The notes: a model not told the origin generated them from the sequence alone. Counted from the first letter of the stretch, positions 43,874 to 53,724 are shown. The stretch: DNA of 64,000 nucleotides from Manduca sexta (GCF_014839805.1 NC_051117.1:2232001-2296000); one strand, 5' to 3'. Program-made: numbers and translations.

Positions 43874-44606
43874 GTCCATTGAAATGTTACATTTTTTAGG
43901 CCTTACCTTGCGTTTTTTAGAGGACGCAATTTTATTTTTTAGAAGTGTAGGGGGGGTCAGTGTTAAGCTAAAACCAAGTTTGTGGGGTCGCCACCCTTGT
44001 CCCACGGCCGCCATCTTGGTTTGAAATGGTTTTACGATGTATCTCTTAAACTATTTATCTGACAAAAAAATTATAAACATTTTTGTTGCAAATTAAATTC
44101 TCTACAACTTTGGTCTAGTAACTTTTGTCGTAGAACTATAAATAAAAAAAGTTATAAGCGAAAATGTTAAGAAATTCAATGTTAAGCAATGTCCATTGCA
44201 ACGTCATCAGAACGTGTGTTTATAAGGTTCATAATACGTACAACACAAACCCGCGGTTGTCGGCTTGTACGCGAATTACTTGGATCCTGAATCGCTTTGG
44301 GACAGATGAAGCAATTGCTTAACATTTTTGCTTATAACTTTTTTATTTATAGTTTTACGACAAGTTACTGGACCAAAGTTGTAGAGAATTTAATTTGCAA
44401 CAAAAATGTTTATAATTTTTTTTTGTCAGATAAATAGTTTAAGAGATACATCGTAAAAACCATTTCAAACCAAGATGGCGGCCGTGGGACAAGGGTGGCG
44501 ACCCCATAAACTTGGCTGTAGCTTTACACTGACCCCCCCTACACTTCTAAAAAATAAAATTGCGTCCTCTAAAAAACGCAACCCCAAATGTAACTTTTCA
44601 ATGGAC
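43874..44606. mobile_element. 733-bp foldback element, arms ~300 bp, TA target
   Basis: The two arms (about 43874-44185 and 44310-44606) are inverted copies of each other with few differences, starting GTCCATTGAAA and including CCACGGCCGCCATCTTGG. The flanks are TA on both sides (43872-43873 and 44607-44608), which would fit Tc1/mariner-type insertion. The central ~125 bp is unique (CACAAACCCGCGGTTGTCGG). No coding capacity. A diverged relative is at 3727-4485. Its right end lies next to the dead mariner copy. Confidence 0.85.
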
Positions 44607-44609
44607 TAA

Positions 44610-45600
44610 CACTAGGTGGCAGAGCCTTCTTCATGCACGTTTCCTATATGCCATTTTGTTCGATGAGTTTCTGCCATCGTTTAGGAAGTGCCAAGTCCAG
44701 TTGCTAACTGCTATCCCGTAGAAATTTAGTAACTTCTGATTAAAAAAAAACGCGACATGTAATTTTGGCCGTCCTTTCTTGAAGATATCGAAACAGGTGG
44801 AAATGTGAAGGTGCAAGGTCGGGGCTGTACGGTGGATGCATTAACACCTGCCAGCCAAACTCTTTTGTTGAGTGGCTAAACATGTGTGGTCTAGTGTTAT
44901 CGTGATAAAAGACCACACCCTTTCTATTGATCAATTTCGGCAGCTTTCTAAACTTCTTGCTTTAATCTCATTAGTTGTTGACAGTAGAAACCGCAATCGA
45001 TGATTCTCCCCGGCAGTTAAAGTTCGTAATGGACAATGTCGTTCCAATCCCAGTGGGATTATCCCACTATACACAACCATATCCATATTGCGTGTTGACT
45101 CAGCCACAGTCTGTGAAGCCTGGCCGACCTTTGACTAAGACTTTTTTCGTATTGTCTTGTCGTACGTGATCAACTTTTTATCACCTGACATCAATCTCTA
45201 CAAAAACGGTTCGGTTTCATTACGTTCCAATAAATAATCGTAAATGAGTACACGGTTCATTAGGTTTCTTTCAGTAAGCTCGTGTGGCACCTAAATATCA
45301 ACTATTTTTGTGTACCCATCTTTTTTCAAATGGATTAAAACTGTTATGTGGTCAATTCTTAGTTATTCAGGTATATTGTAACTAATGATTTGTCGTTCTT
45401 GCTCCACGTTTTCAAAAATGGCGTCCTCTTTATCCATGACAGGGCGACCAGAGCGAGGTGTATCTTTGACATCAAAATTCCAGTTGTGCTTTGTGCTATA
45501 TGTAGTCTATCTGACACTGTATTAGGTTTAAAGACTCCACGTTTGTTTCGCGATTTACGCTGCATTTTTTTTTATATAATAAAATTTCTAAATGCATCTA
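44610..45600 (-). pseudogene. Mariner transposase, dead copy
   Basis: Minus-strand pieces in order: DVKDTPRSGRPVMDKEDAIF-type N-terminal sequence (45400-45480), an SWSKVGQ(A)SQTVA region (about 45105-45140), then VVFYHDNTRPH and HPPYSPDLAPSHFHLF (44740-44934). These are the hallmarks of mariner-family DD34D transposases. There are several frameshifts and stops. The third catalytic aspartate (PSD in active mariners) is replaced by His in PSHFHLF, so it could not work even if the frame were whole. The foldback element lies at its 3' end and the TTAA element beside its 5' end. Confidence 0.85.
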
Positions 45601-45900
45601 ATTACTTTATTCGATTCGCCACTTTAAGGTGGTAGCTCAAGGTCCATTTTCATACATTTTGTTTCGGCTTTAATCTGGGTAACTAAACAAGTATTGGCAA
45701 GTAAAGAATTTAAATTCACGTCTAGTTAGTGATTAGTTCTCGCAGTTGAGAAAAATGTAAAAATAATTAATAATCATGGATATTTCTGCCTTTAAAATTT
45801 CGTCATATTAAATTTTAAAGGCCGAAATATCCATGATTATTAATTATTTTTACGTTTTTCTTTCAACTGCGAGAACTAATCACTAACTAGACGTGAATTT

Positions 45901-46077
45901 TGTTGGAGATTGTAACCTTCGTCGTGACTTATTATTTTTTATATGTTCTATTTTTAGAACTAATTGTATTTTGTTTGCCATAGTTACTTCTCTTTAGTCC
46001 GAAATAAACACTCATGTCAATAACATCTTTTTACTAACTTTATTTAATTACTAAGAACATATACCATATTTACAACA
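45901..46077 (+). repeat. 5' LTR of the copia element
   Basis: 177 bp, TG...CA ends. By eye every base matches the 3' LTR. It contains a TTTTTTATATG stretch that could serve as TATA box and GAAATAAACA that could serve as polyadenylation signal. Confidence 0.95.
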
Positions 46078-46094
46078 CGTTATCAGCACGAACG
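46078..46094 (+). promoter_or_regulatory. Primer-binding site, anticodon-arm type
   Basis: CGTTATCAGCACGAACG begins directly after the LTR. It is not complementary to a tRNA 3' end. It does pair with the anticodon stem and loop of eukaryotic tRNA-Ile (CGTGCTAATAACG), apart from one inserted base and one position: anticodon base 34. There the DNA has C, as expected if it was copied from inosine. Copia of Drosophila primes from a cut initiator tRNA-Met in the same way and at the same tRNA position. The tRNA sequence is recalled, not looked up. Confidence 0.65.
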
Positions 46095-46180
46095 CTTACT
46101 TCTTAGATTTTTTCACGTTTTTTGGTAAAATAAAGTTGAATATATTTTTTATGTGACTAGGAAATAGTAATAGTCTGAAA

Positions 46181-47383
46181 ATGTCACATGAATCTGGAGA
46201 TGTTTCGAGTGTGAAAAATTCCCCTGCGTCGATCACATCTTTTCCATTTCCTTGTTTGAGGATAAAAGATGGATATCCGACTTGGAAGTTCAAGATGCGA
46301 AATTACCTTATCCATGAGGATTTATGGGAAACAATTAGTGGATACCGAGATGGAGACACAACCCATGCCTCTACAAAGGTACGCAAAGACGCAAAGGCAT
46401 TAGCAAAGATATGCTTATCAGTAGAAGGTGCAGCGATAACCCATATAAGATGTGCGAAAACTGCATCTGAGGCATGGACTTGTTTGCAAAAAGCCTTTGA
46501 AGATAAGGGAATAGGACGAAGATTATTTTTGGAGCGTAGACTGTACAGGTTGAGTCTATCAGAGTTCAAAAATATTGAACTATATATTAACGCAGTTATG
46601 TCAACCGCACAGGATCTTGCGGATATTGATGTAGTCATAGAGGACAAGTCTATTGCTGCAATACTTTTGGGAGGTCTAACTCCAAGGTATGAACCTCTCA
46701 TTATGGCTTTAGAAAATTGCAATGTAGACGTGACTACAGAGTTGGTGAAAACAAAACTGCTTAATGAAATGTCCAAAGATGTGGCTACATCATTAGACTC
46801 TGTCTTTCATGCGAAGAAGAAGCCTAAGTCAATGAAGAAGAATATAGTTTGTTATGAGTGCAAGACACCTGGACATAAGAGACCAGACTGTCCACAGAGA
46901 AACAAGAAGGAGAAAGGCAATGCGGTAAATACCAATGATACGATATTTACAAGTCTTAATACTTCTGGAAACCCAAGAAAGGACATAATTTATGTAGATT
47001 CAGGTTGTACTAGACACATGACTTCTAGACGGGACTGGTTTCAGAATATCTCGATACAAAATCAAGGTACTGTTACTGTCGCAAATGGAGAACAGATTAA
47101 GTGCTGCGGAATTGGAAATATTTCAATAAACACGCCCGAGAACGTGGTCAACAATATTAGTGATGTTGCTTATATACCAGATTTGAAAGCTAGTTTGTTA
47201 TCTGTATATAAAACTGTTGAAAAGGGTTTTATTTGTGTTTTTGATAAAAATGGATGTAACTTTTATAAATCTGATACTTTTAATTTTACAGGTGAATCTG
47301 TTGCTCATGCCTCGCCCTGTGGTGGACTGTACGTTTTAGATGGTACTGTAAATGTTTCCGAGAATGTGGCGGATAATTTTTGA
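46181..47383 (+). CDS. copia gag and protease region
   Basis: 400 codons from ATG 46181. The gag part has the usual copia-type start (YPTWKFKMRNYLIHEDLWE, residues 33-51). The nucleic-acid binding zinc knuckle is C224-X2-C-X4-H-X4-C237 (CYECKTPGHKRPDC). The aspartic protease active site is DSG at 273-275 with CTRHM following, standard for copia. The frame stops at a run of five T (47377-47381). The integrase continues in another frame, so a single-base shift ends this frame early. No ATG competitor lies upstream in frame. Confidence 0.9.
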   Translation: MSHESGDVSSVKNSPASITSFPFPCLRIKDGYPTWKFKMRNYLIHEDLWETISGYRDGDTTHASTKVRKDAKALAKICLSVEGAAITHIRCAKTASEAWTCLQKAFEDKGIGRRLFLERRLYRLSLSEFKNIELYINAVMSTAQDLADIDVVIEDKSIAAILLGGLTPRYEPLIMALENCNVDVTTELVKTKLLNEMSKDVATSLDSVFHAKKKPKSMKKNIVCYECKTPGHKRPDCPQRNKKEKGNAVNTNDTIFTSLNTSGNPRKDIIYVDSGCTRHMTSRRDWFQNISIQNQGTVTVANGEQIKCCGIGNISINTPENVVNNISDVAYIPDLKASLLSVYKTVEKGFICVFDKNGCNFYKSDTFNFTGESVAHASPCGGLYVLDGTVNVSENVADNF

Positions 47384-47604
47384 CACAAGATGTGCACTCT
47401 GGCTGTCAGGATAGTTATCAAATTTGGCATAAGAGGTTAGGACATTTGTGTCGTATAGGCATGAACCAACTGAAAAATCACAAGGTAGGTATAAAGTATA
47501 CAGGAGTAGATAAAACTAGTTGTATCGCTTGCGTGGAAGGTAAACAAGCAAGAAAACCTTTCAAAAGGTTAGCGTTTAATAGGGCTACTTCCCTTTGGAA
47601 CTGA
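47380..47604 (+). pseudogene. copia integrase N-terminal zinc-binding domain (frame fragment)
   Basis: The HHCC motif is complete: H17, H22, C48, C51 in HKRLGHL and CIACVEGKQARKPF. It is not a separate gene, only the stretch between two frame breaks, at 47377-47381 (T run) and near 47590 (C run in ACTTCCCTTTGG). It would be continuous with the flanking frames in an unbroken element. Confidence 0.9.
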
Positions 47605-48866
47605 TCCATATGGATTTGATGGGACCGGTGTCTACAACTTCTTTTCAAGGAAATAGATATATGTTGACAATAGTAGACGATTATACGCGAAAAGTGTTTG
47701 CTTATTTTATTTCTTCTAAAACAGAAGTCAAAGATATATTTTGTGTGTTTCAATGTTTTGTTGAAAATCAGTTAGATAAAACAATTAAAGCAATTAGGAC
47801 TGATGGAGGTAAGGAGTTCGTGAATAAAGAGTTTGTTGATTATCTTGCTTCAAAAGGTATTGAACATCAAACAACGACGCCTTATAGTCCTCAGCAAGTT
47901 GGAGTAGCGGAACGCACCCATCGTTCGGTTACAGAAAAGGCAAGAACGTTGCTAGCTGAAAGTTCACTACCGAAAGCATTCTGGGAAGATGCATTCCAAG
48001 TTGCCATTTACCTTAAGAATAGGTCTCCTCATCGAGCCTTACGTGGACAAATTCCTTATGACAAATGGTATGGACGAAAAGGTGATCTTAGCCATCTAAA
48101 AGTATTTGGTTGTAGAGCTCTAGTCTATATACCTTCGTGTCACAGGAAGAAATTAGATGTCAAGGCACAGGAAGCAATTTTCGTCGGTTATTCTAAAAAT
48201 CCAGGCACTTATATTTTTAGGGATCCTGCTAACCCACGAAAAGTTATTATATCCAGAGATGCAACCTTTTTTGAAAATTGCTTTACAGCGCTAAAGCAGA
48301 AGCAATCTGTCGCACAGTCAGAATCTATATTGTTATTTGATGAGCAAAAAGAGATTGAGTCTGAGTTTGATCATGACTGTCAATTCTATGACTGTGATGA
48401 GAGTATCAGCCCGGCGGCTGAAGCAACTTTACCAGTAAATCTAGAAAGTGCAAAAGAGTCAGTGACTCTGGAAGAGCGAGAGTCTCTCAGTGACTTAAGG
48501 CTGCCTAGTGTGGAAGAAGTGACAGCGAATTTGGAACAGGAATCGCACCCTGAGCGCAGATACCCTTCCAGAGATAGAAAAGCAACAAATTTTTATAAAG
48601 CTTACAATACGTCAATGGTAGATTCTAATGAACCTACGACATATTACGAAGCTACTCATGCCGATGATGCTCATAAGTGGCAACATGCTATGGTTGATGA
48701 GTATAGTTCCTTAAGGAAACTCCATACATGGAATTTAGTAGATAGACCTAACAAAAGGTTATACCATGTAAATGGATTTACAAAATTAAAAGGGATGCTT
48801 ATGGTAATATTATCAAGTATAAAGCGAGACTCGTCGTCAAAGGTTTTCATCAAGTTGAAAGTGTAG
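47595..48866 (+). pseudogene. copia integrase catalytic core and linker (frame fragment)
   Basis: The DDE triad is present: D7 in HMDLMGP, D70 in RTDGGKEF and E106 in GVAERTHR, giving a D-62-D-35-E spacing. The GKGY-like C-terminal region (PYDKWYGRKGDLSHLKVFGC) follows. From about codon 260 the acidic linker leads to the reverse transcriptase start (WQHAMVDEYSSLRKLHTWNL). The last ~35 codons after about 48755 are out of the true frame because of another single-base shift in an A run. Confidence 0.92.
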
Positions 48867-49204
48867 ACTACAACGAGACGTTCGCACCAGTGATTCGTCA
48901 TTCTTCCCTCCGCACGTTGTTTGCGATAGCTGCAGATATGAAATTGAGAATGAAGCACTTAGACGTCGATACAGCTTTCCTTAACGGAGATTTAGAAGAA
49001 GAAGTTTTCATGGAGCAACCTCTTGGTTTTATTGAAAAGGGTAAAGAAAACAAAGTTTGTTTATTGAAGAAATCTCTTTACGGTCTTAAACAGGCACCGC
49101 GAGCTTGGAATAAAAAGTTAAATGAAACGCTTTCTAAAATAGGTTTCATAGGAACTCCTTCCGAACCTTGTGTGTATACTAAACTTTTGGTAAAGAACTT
49201 GTAA
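48757..49204 (+). pseudogene. copia reverse transcriptase, first part (frame fragment)
   Basis: Frame starting near 48757: KARLVVKGFHQVESVDYNET, then DVDTAFLNGDLEEEVFMEQP (first catalytic Asp region) and SLYGLKQAPRAWNKKL. An ATG at 48890 is internal and not a natural start. The frame is lost near 49185 in an A run, just before the FVDD box. Confidence 0.9.
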
Positions 49205-50010
49205 TATTAGGAATCTTTGTTGATGACATAATAGTCTTCTTTAATTCTGATTTGACATTTGACACTGTCAAGAATGATTTGTCGAAATATTTTTCATTAA
49301 AAGATCTCGGAATACTGAAATGTTATTTGGGACTACAAGTTGAAAGTGATTCCGAGAGTATAAGGTTGAACCAGCGAAATTATATTCTTTCTATATTAGA
49401 AAAATTTAATATGAAGGATTGTAAGGCCGTGGATACTCCATTAATTAAAAAGAATATGGAAAAAAGAATGGATGGTCAAGTCGGTGAGTCTTATCCTTAT
49501 CAGAATTTAATAGGATGCCTCATGTATCTAGCGGTAAACACACGACCAGACATCGCTTACGCCACGAGCTATTTAAGTCAATTTAATACGTGTTTTACTA
49601 AAGAACACTGGAATGCTGCTAAAAGGATTCTGCAATACCTGAAAGGTACCCTAAACTATTCATTGGTTTACAGGAAGAATAGAGAACCTTTAAAGGGTTT
49701 TTGTGACGCAGACTGGGCAAACTGTCCAATCGACAGGTCATACACCGGTTATGTTTACAAGTTAAGTGGAGGTCCAGTATCATGGGAATCCAAGAAGCAA
49801 CCTACTGTTGCGTTAAGTTCGGCCGAGTCAGAATATATGGCATTAGCGTCTGCCACGAAGGAAGCGTGTTACTTACGTCGGTTTATATACGAGATAACAG
49901 GTATACTTTGTTCAGTTAACTTAGCTTCTGACAGCCAAAGTGCCATTAATCTTGTTCGAAATCCTGTACACCACAGCAGGACAAAGCATATAGATACTAG
50001 GTTTCACTCT
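49185..50010 (+). pseudogene. copia reverse transcriptase, second part, and RNase H (frame fragment)
   Basis: It contains FVDDIIVF (about 49213-49236), the catalytic pair of copia reverse transcriptases, then KYFSLKDLGILKCYLGLQVE, TRPDIAYATSYLSQF, and RNase H motifs CDADWANCPIDRSYTGY and LSSAESEYMALASATKEACY, ending KHIDTRFH. The frame continues to a stop at 50047-50049 but is already off after a T run near 50010. The natural C-terminus (with DMPADVLTKAL) lies in another frame and ends at about 50149. Confidence 0.92.
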
Positions 50011-50187
50011 TTATTAGGGAAAAGGTATCTAATAATATTGTTAAGTTAGAATATATAAAAAGTAACGATATGCCTGCTGATGTACTAACGAAGGCCCTCG
50101 GACCTCTAGCACACAAACGATGTGTAGTTAACTTAGGTTTAGAAACTTAATTATTTTATTTGTTTTGTTTCTGTCACAACTGCGATT

Positions 50188-50195
50188 AAGGGCGG
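50188..50195 (+). promoter_or_regulatory. Polypurine tract
   Basis: AAGGGCGG lies one base before the 3' LTR, the place where plus-strand synthesis is primed. It is short and interrupted by C, as in other copia elements. Confidence 0.6.
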
Positions 50196-50196
50196 C

Positions 50197-50373
50197 TGTT
50201 GGAGATTGTAACCTTCGTCGTGACTTATTATTTTTTATATGTTCTATTTTTAGAACTAATTGTATTTTGTTTGCCATAGTTACTTCTCTTTAGTCCGAAA
50301 TAAACACTCATGTCAATAACATCTTTTTACTAACTTTATTTAATTACTAAGAACATATACCATATTTACAACA
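50197..50373 (+). repeat. 3' LTR of the copia element
   Basis: 177 bp. I find no difference from the 5' LTR on reading both. The target duplication AATTT follows at 50374-50378. Confidence 0.95.
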
Positions 50374-50639
50374 AATTTAAATTCTTTACTTGCCAATACT
50401 TGTTTAGTTACCCAGATTAAAGCCGAAACAAAATGTATGAAAATGGACCTTGAGCTACCACCTTAACATAAATTAAAATTAACTGAAAACGACATTTTAC
50501 TCATTTGTTTTCTCTCTTTGAAATGTATCCTTTTTAATGTCATCTAAACCAGCCAGATACAAATAGTTCAGCCAAATATATTTCATTAAAAGTTTATACA
50601 TACTATACCCATACATAAAGACCTATTATACTGGTAAAC

Positions 50640-51255
50640 ATTATTTACGGGCCGCAAGCAAATCTAGTGAGCCTATAATATAAAGATAATTACTTTAAGA
50701 AACTGCCGCTAGATGTCGCTGTACAGTTTGTACATTTATCTACATTGCGATATCAAGATTATTGCGCGTTTGGTTTGGTACTCGGCTAGAATACCATCAG
50801 TTCGACACAATTTATAAAACTTCCGCCGGTTTCTTTGACTTGTTTTTCGAAGTCCCCTCCTGAAGCGGTTTTATAACTTTTGCTGATAGGAGGATTTGGG
50901 AGAAAGGAAATCTTCAAAGGAATTCGGTTAACGTATTTTTAGACTCCTTAAACGGAGTTAATATGTGGTGTGTTATTGTCTTAGGGTAAGGAACCCCGTA
51001 TTAATCTTGACATTGAATAAGGGTTTCATGTAATCATTGAATGTCTTGATATTATATTCAATAAACATAGCATGTAACTAAACAATGCCAGTATTTTGTC
51101 GCACAATAGACTTCATACAGTAGGTATATGTTGCGATTGTCCATTTTAATTATTTTATTAATCTCTGTTCAGCATTATTGTGTTCAGAAAAATACTAAAT
51201 AAAAGTCAGGAAATCGTTTAATAATTGCATTCGGTTTTAAAACGTATGACGGCAT
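50640..51255 (+). repeat. Rep-H/Q copy 2
   Basis: It starts near GGTAAACATTATTTACGGGC, carries the Rep-H core, and continues into a 3' part (Rep-Q) with ATTCAATAAACATAGCATG and GATTGTCCATTTTAATTATT. Copy 3 repeats the same order, so H and Q belong to one element of about 600 bp. Its end abuts the second mariner fragment. Confidence 0.6.
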
Positions 51256-51289
51256 CCATAGTGAATTATAATTAGATACCTATCGAATG

Positions 51290-51545
51290 TGTTTTTTTTT
51301 TTATATAAGTCAGTCATGTTATAACATATTTGTCGCTCTTGCTCCACTTTTTCAAAAATGGCCTCCTCTTTATCCATAACAGGACGACCAGAACGAGGTG
51401 CATCTTTGACATCAAAATTCCAGTTGTACTTTGTGGTACTTACACATATTATGTACTCTATCGGATACTGTATTAGGTCCAAAAACACCACGCGGTATGC
51501 GATGCATTTAATTTTTTTTATGAAATAAAAATTTAATATGCATCT
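51290..51545 (-). pseudogene. Mariner transposase N-terminal fragment
   Basis: On the minus strand, NWNFDVKDAPRSGRPVMDKE and EAIFEKVEQERQICYNM match the same region of the mariner at 44610-45600, with a similar 5' leader (GCATCTAATTACTT). Only the N-terminal part is present, so it is a truncated copy of the same subfamily. Confidence 0.8.
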
Positions 51546-51564
51546 AATTACTTCATTAGATTGA

Positions 51565-51735
51565 ACGTGACATTAAAAAAAATAATTTTAACAAAAAATT
51601 AAACCACCTTCAAAAACCACTCAAAACCAAAAAAATAATTTTAACAAAAAATTAAACCACCTTCAAAAACCACTCAAAACCAAAAAAATAATTTCACATA
51701 ACAGGTATATACTGGATACCAATTTTGGAGTCGGT
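51565..51735. repeat. Rep-I, copy 3 with a 53-bp tandem duplication
   Basis: The left end of Rep-I (AACAAAAAATTAAACCACCT...) appears twice in a row with a period of 53 bases (about 51582-51634 and 51635-51687) and no visible differences. The inner GGAGTCGGTGCCTAATT follows. The right inverted end is missing. Confidence 0.8.
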
Positions 51736-51749
51736 GCCTAATTAAAATT

Positions 51750-53035
51750 GCTAGATATTTACGGGCCAGAAGCAAATCTAGCGGCTATATAAATATTGAT
51801 AATAACTTTGAGAAACTGCCGCTAGATGTCGCTGTACAGTTTGTACATTTATCTACATCGCGATGTCAAGATTATTGCGCGTTTGGTTTGTTACTTGGCT
51901 GGAACATAGTTCTGCAAGTAATTAAAAGTCCAGTATCCGGTTTCATTGAGATTCTTTTCATTTTCCCGTCCTTCAACGGGTGGTGGCAAGCCTAAGTTGT
52001 TTGGTTTGGGAGAAAGGAAATCCTCAAAGGAATTTGGATTTACTAATTTTTAGACTCCTTAATCGGAGTTAACAACTGTCGGTATGTTATAGTGTCTTAT
52101 GATAAGTAACCGTATTATAATATCAACTTTGCCAGACGCAATATAATTTCAGCAGATTCACCATATTTATAAAATACAGTGTATGGAAGTCTTCGTATTT
52201 TTTTGTCGAGACATTATATTTTCACAAAAATTGAACGCTACACAAGACTATTTAAAATTATGAGCGCTACTGTTGGACACAAAATGGGTAAGGCGGCTAA
52301 GGCCCTGTGTCCACGGATGACGAGACTACTAACAACTAACAAGCAACTTGACTACACAAATCCTGCTGGTCGGTCGTAAGTAGCCACCATACAAATTCGC
52401 TATGTTTCGCATACGATGCGACAGGTCAACAGCGGAGATCGGAACATACCTAACGACATTGTGGGGTGGCTACTGGCTACTTACGAGCAACTAGTACGAT
52501 ATGCGTAGAAAACTTCGAGTCGCTTGTTAGAAAGCCCCGTGGGCCAAGGGCCTAATGTTTTCCCTGATTCATAGAGGTATTTATTCTCCATCTAATTTTA
52601 GTTAAAATACACGCAAATTAAACTTTGGATAATTGTTTTCTCCTTCATACGTCAATTTAATTATTCTGTAAAGTACACTGCATTTTCATTTTAAATTTAA
52701 CTGTATGTTTCTCCGAAACAACGTATTTTGGTGACTAGGATACTGTATTTTTAGAAATCTGGTTTGGCAACACTGATCTGAACGTTGAGCAGGATTTCAT
52801 GCAGTCATTAGATGTATTGAAATTTTCAATAAACAAAGCATATAAATTGTAATTGGTGCCAATGACCTAGGGCGTTTTGCCGGGCAGTAGAAGTCATAGA
52901 GTGGGTATATGTTGGGATTGTCCATTTAAATTATTTCATTTCTTTCTGTTCAGCATTTTTGCGTTCAGAAATATTAATACAAGCCAGGGAAACGTTGCAT
53001 TCGGTTTTAAAAAGTATGACTGCATCCACTCGCTT
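51750..53035 (+). repeat. Rep-H/Q copy 3, interrupted
   Basis: The Rep-H core is at 51750-52060 and Rep-Q at about 52785-53035 (TTTCATGCAGTCATTAGATG, GATTGTCCATTTAAATTATT). The extra ~650 bp between them includes a MITE-like palindromic element. Confidence 0.55.
52296..52556. mobile_element. MITE-like element with imperfect inverted ends
   Basis: Left end AAGGCCCTGTGTCCACGG and right end CCCCGTGGGCCAAGGGCC are imperfect inverts, and an inner pair (TCGTAAGTAGCCACC) is mirrored too. Ends of the form GGCCNNGTGTCCACG are seen in hAT-type MITEs. No clear target duplication. Confidence 0.45.
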
Positions 53036-53478
53036 AGCTACCTATTTAGTGTCTTAAATATTTTTAAGTCATGTTATGATAATAAAAAAATATACTTTTT
53101 ATATCAATATTTCCTTTATTAAGTCCTAAGAACAAATCATTTCTATATCGGGGATCAAAATGTTTTATTTTATTAGGCACAGTTACCATGTACAAAGATA
53201 CTAATATCTAATATATAATATACATAATAACACATTTTTATTTGTACACCGATAAAACCTGAGCACAACATTCAAATAATATAAAAAAAAAAAATTATAA
53301 AAAATATAATTCCATAGGAAATGAAATTATAAAGTAGTTTTAAATTTTTGATATTTATTTTAAAATGATAAATACCCCGCTGATATATAACTCCTTGTGA
53401 TCATTGTCACAATTACACATACAATGTAACTATCATGTACTACATTCATTGTAGCTTCAGGTACTGAGAACAAATCAA
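53036..53478. other. Unassigned AT-rich sequence
   Basis: Nothing recognised. Confidence 0.45.
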
Positions 53479-53479
53479 C

Positions 53480-53722
53480 AGTCCCCAAAAACAAAATCTC
53501 ATCTGCAAAATGCTCTAGTTGCAGTATGAAGGTTTAAGGTAATTAATAAAATTACTCACCTCAAAAAGGAAACTAAATAATTTCTTGAAAACAAAATTGT
53601 TTGATAACGATAAATAGTTTTTAAATGAGTAATTGATACTAATATTTTCACTTAACCTAAAAGCTTCATACTGCAACTAGAACTTTTGCAGATGATTGTT
53701 GGGGATTGTCAAAATGTCGTCT
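53480..53722. repeat. Foldback MITE-like inverted repeat
   Basis: The left arm (AGTCCCCAAAAACAAAATCT, then TCTAGTTGCAGTATGAAGG) is mirrored at 53655-53722 (CTTCATACTGCAACTAGA, then GATTGTTGGGGATTGTC). Arms are about 60 bp with a few gaps. Target duplication not clear. Only one copy in the window. Confidence 0.65.
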
Positions 53723-53724
53723 AA

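Larger units (their letters stand above)
45901..50373 (+). mobile_element. Ty1/copia LTR retrotransposon, complete structure
   Basis: The element is 4473 bp, starts TGTTGG and ends ACAACA, with 177-bp LTRs and a 5-bp target duplication AATTT (45896-45900 and 50374-50378). Domain order is gag (zinc knuckle), protease, integrase, reverse transcriptase, RNase H, which is the copia order. The coding region is broken in five places by single-base shifts (see the coding entries). LTR identity indicates a recent insertion. It sits inside the TTAA palindrome. Confidence 0.97.
45628..50462. mobile_element. 357-bp palindromic TTAA element, split by the copia insertion
   Basis: TTAA stands at 45624-45627 and 50463-50466, and the termini GGTGGTAGCTCAAGG and CCTTGAGCTACCACC are perfect inverts. 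Without the copia element and one TSD copy, the sequence is 357 bp and forms a nearly full-length hairpin with a loop of about 9 bases at 45801-45809. The TTAA target and inverted ends are those of a piggyBac-type MITE. The right arm is interrupted at 45900. Confidence 0.85.

Noticed and set aside
46303..46776. 157-codon minus-strand open frame
   Set aside because: It is antisense to the copia gag, which has clear motifs in the plus frame.
47377..47381. Programmed frameshift between copia protease and integrase
   Set aside because: The T run could be a slippery site, but copia normally has one frame, and four similar breaks follow at other homopolymers, so a missing base is more likely.
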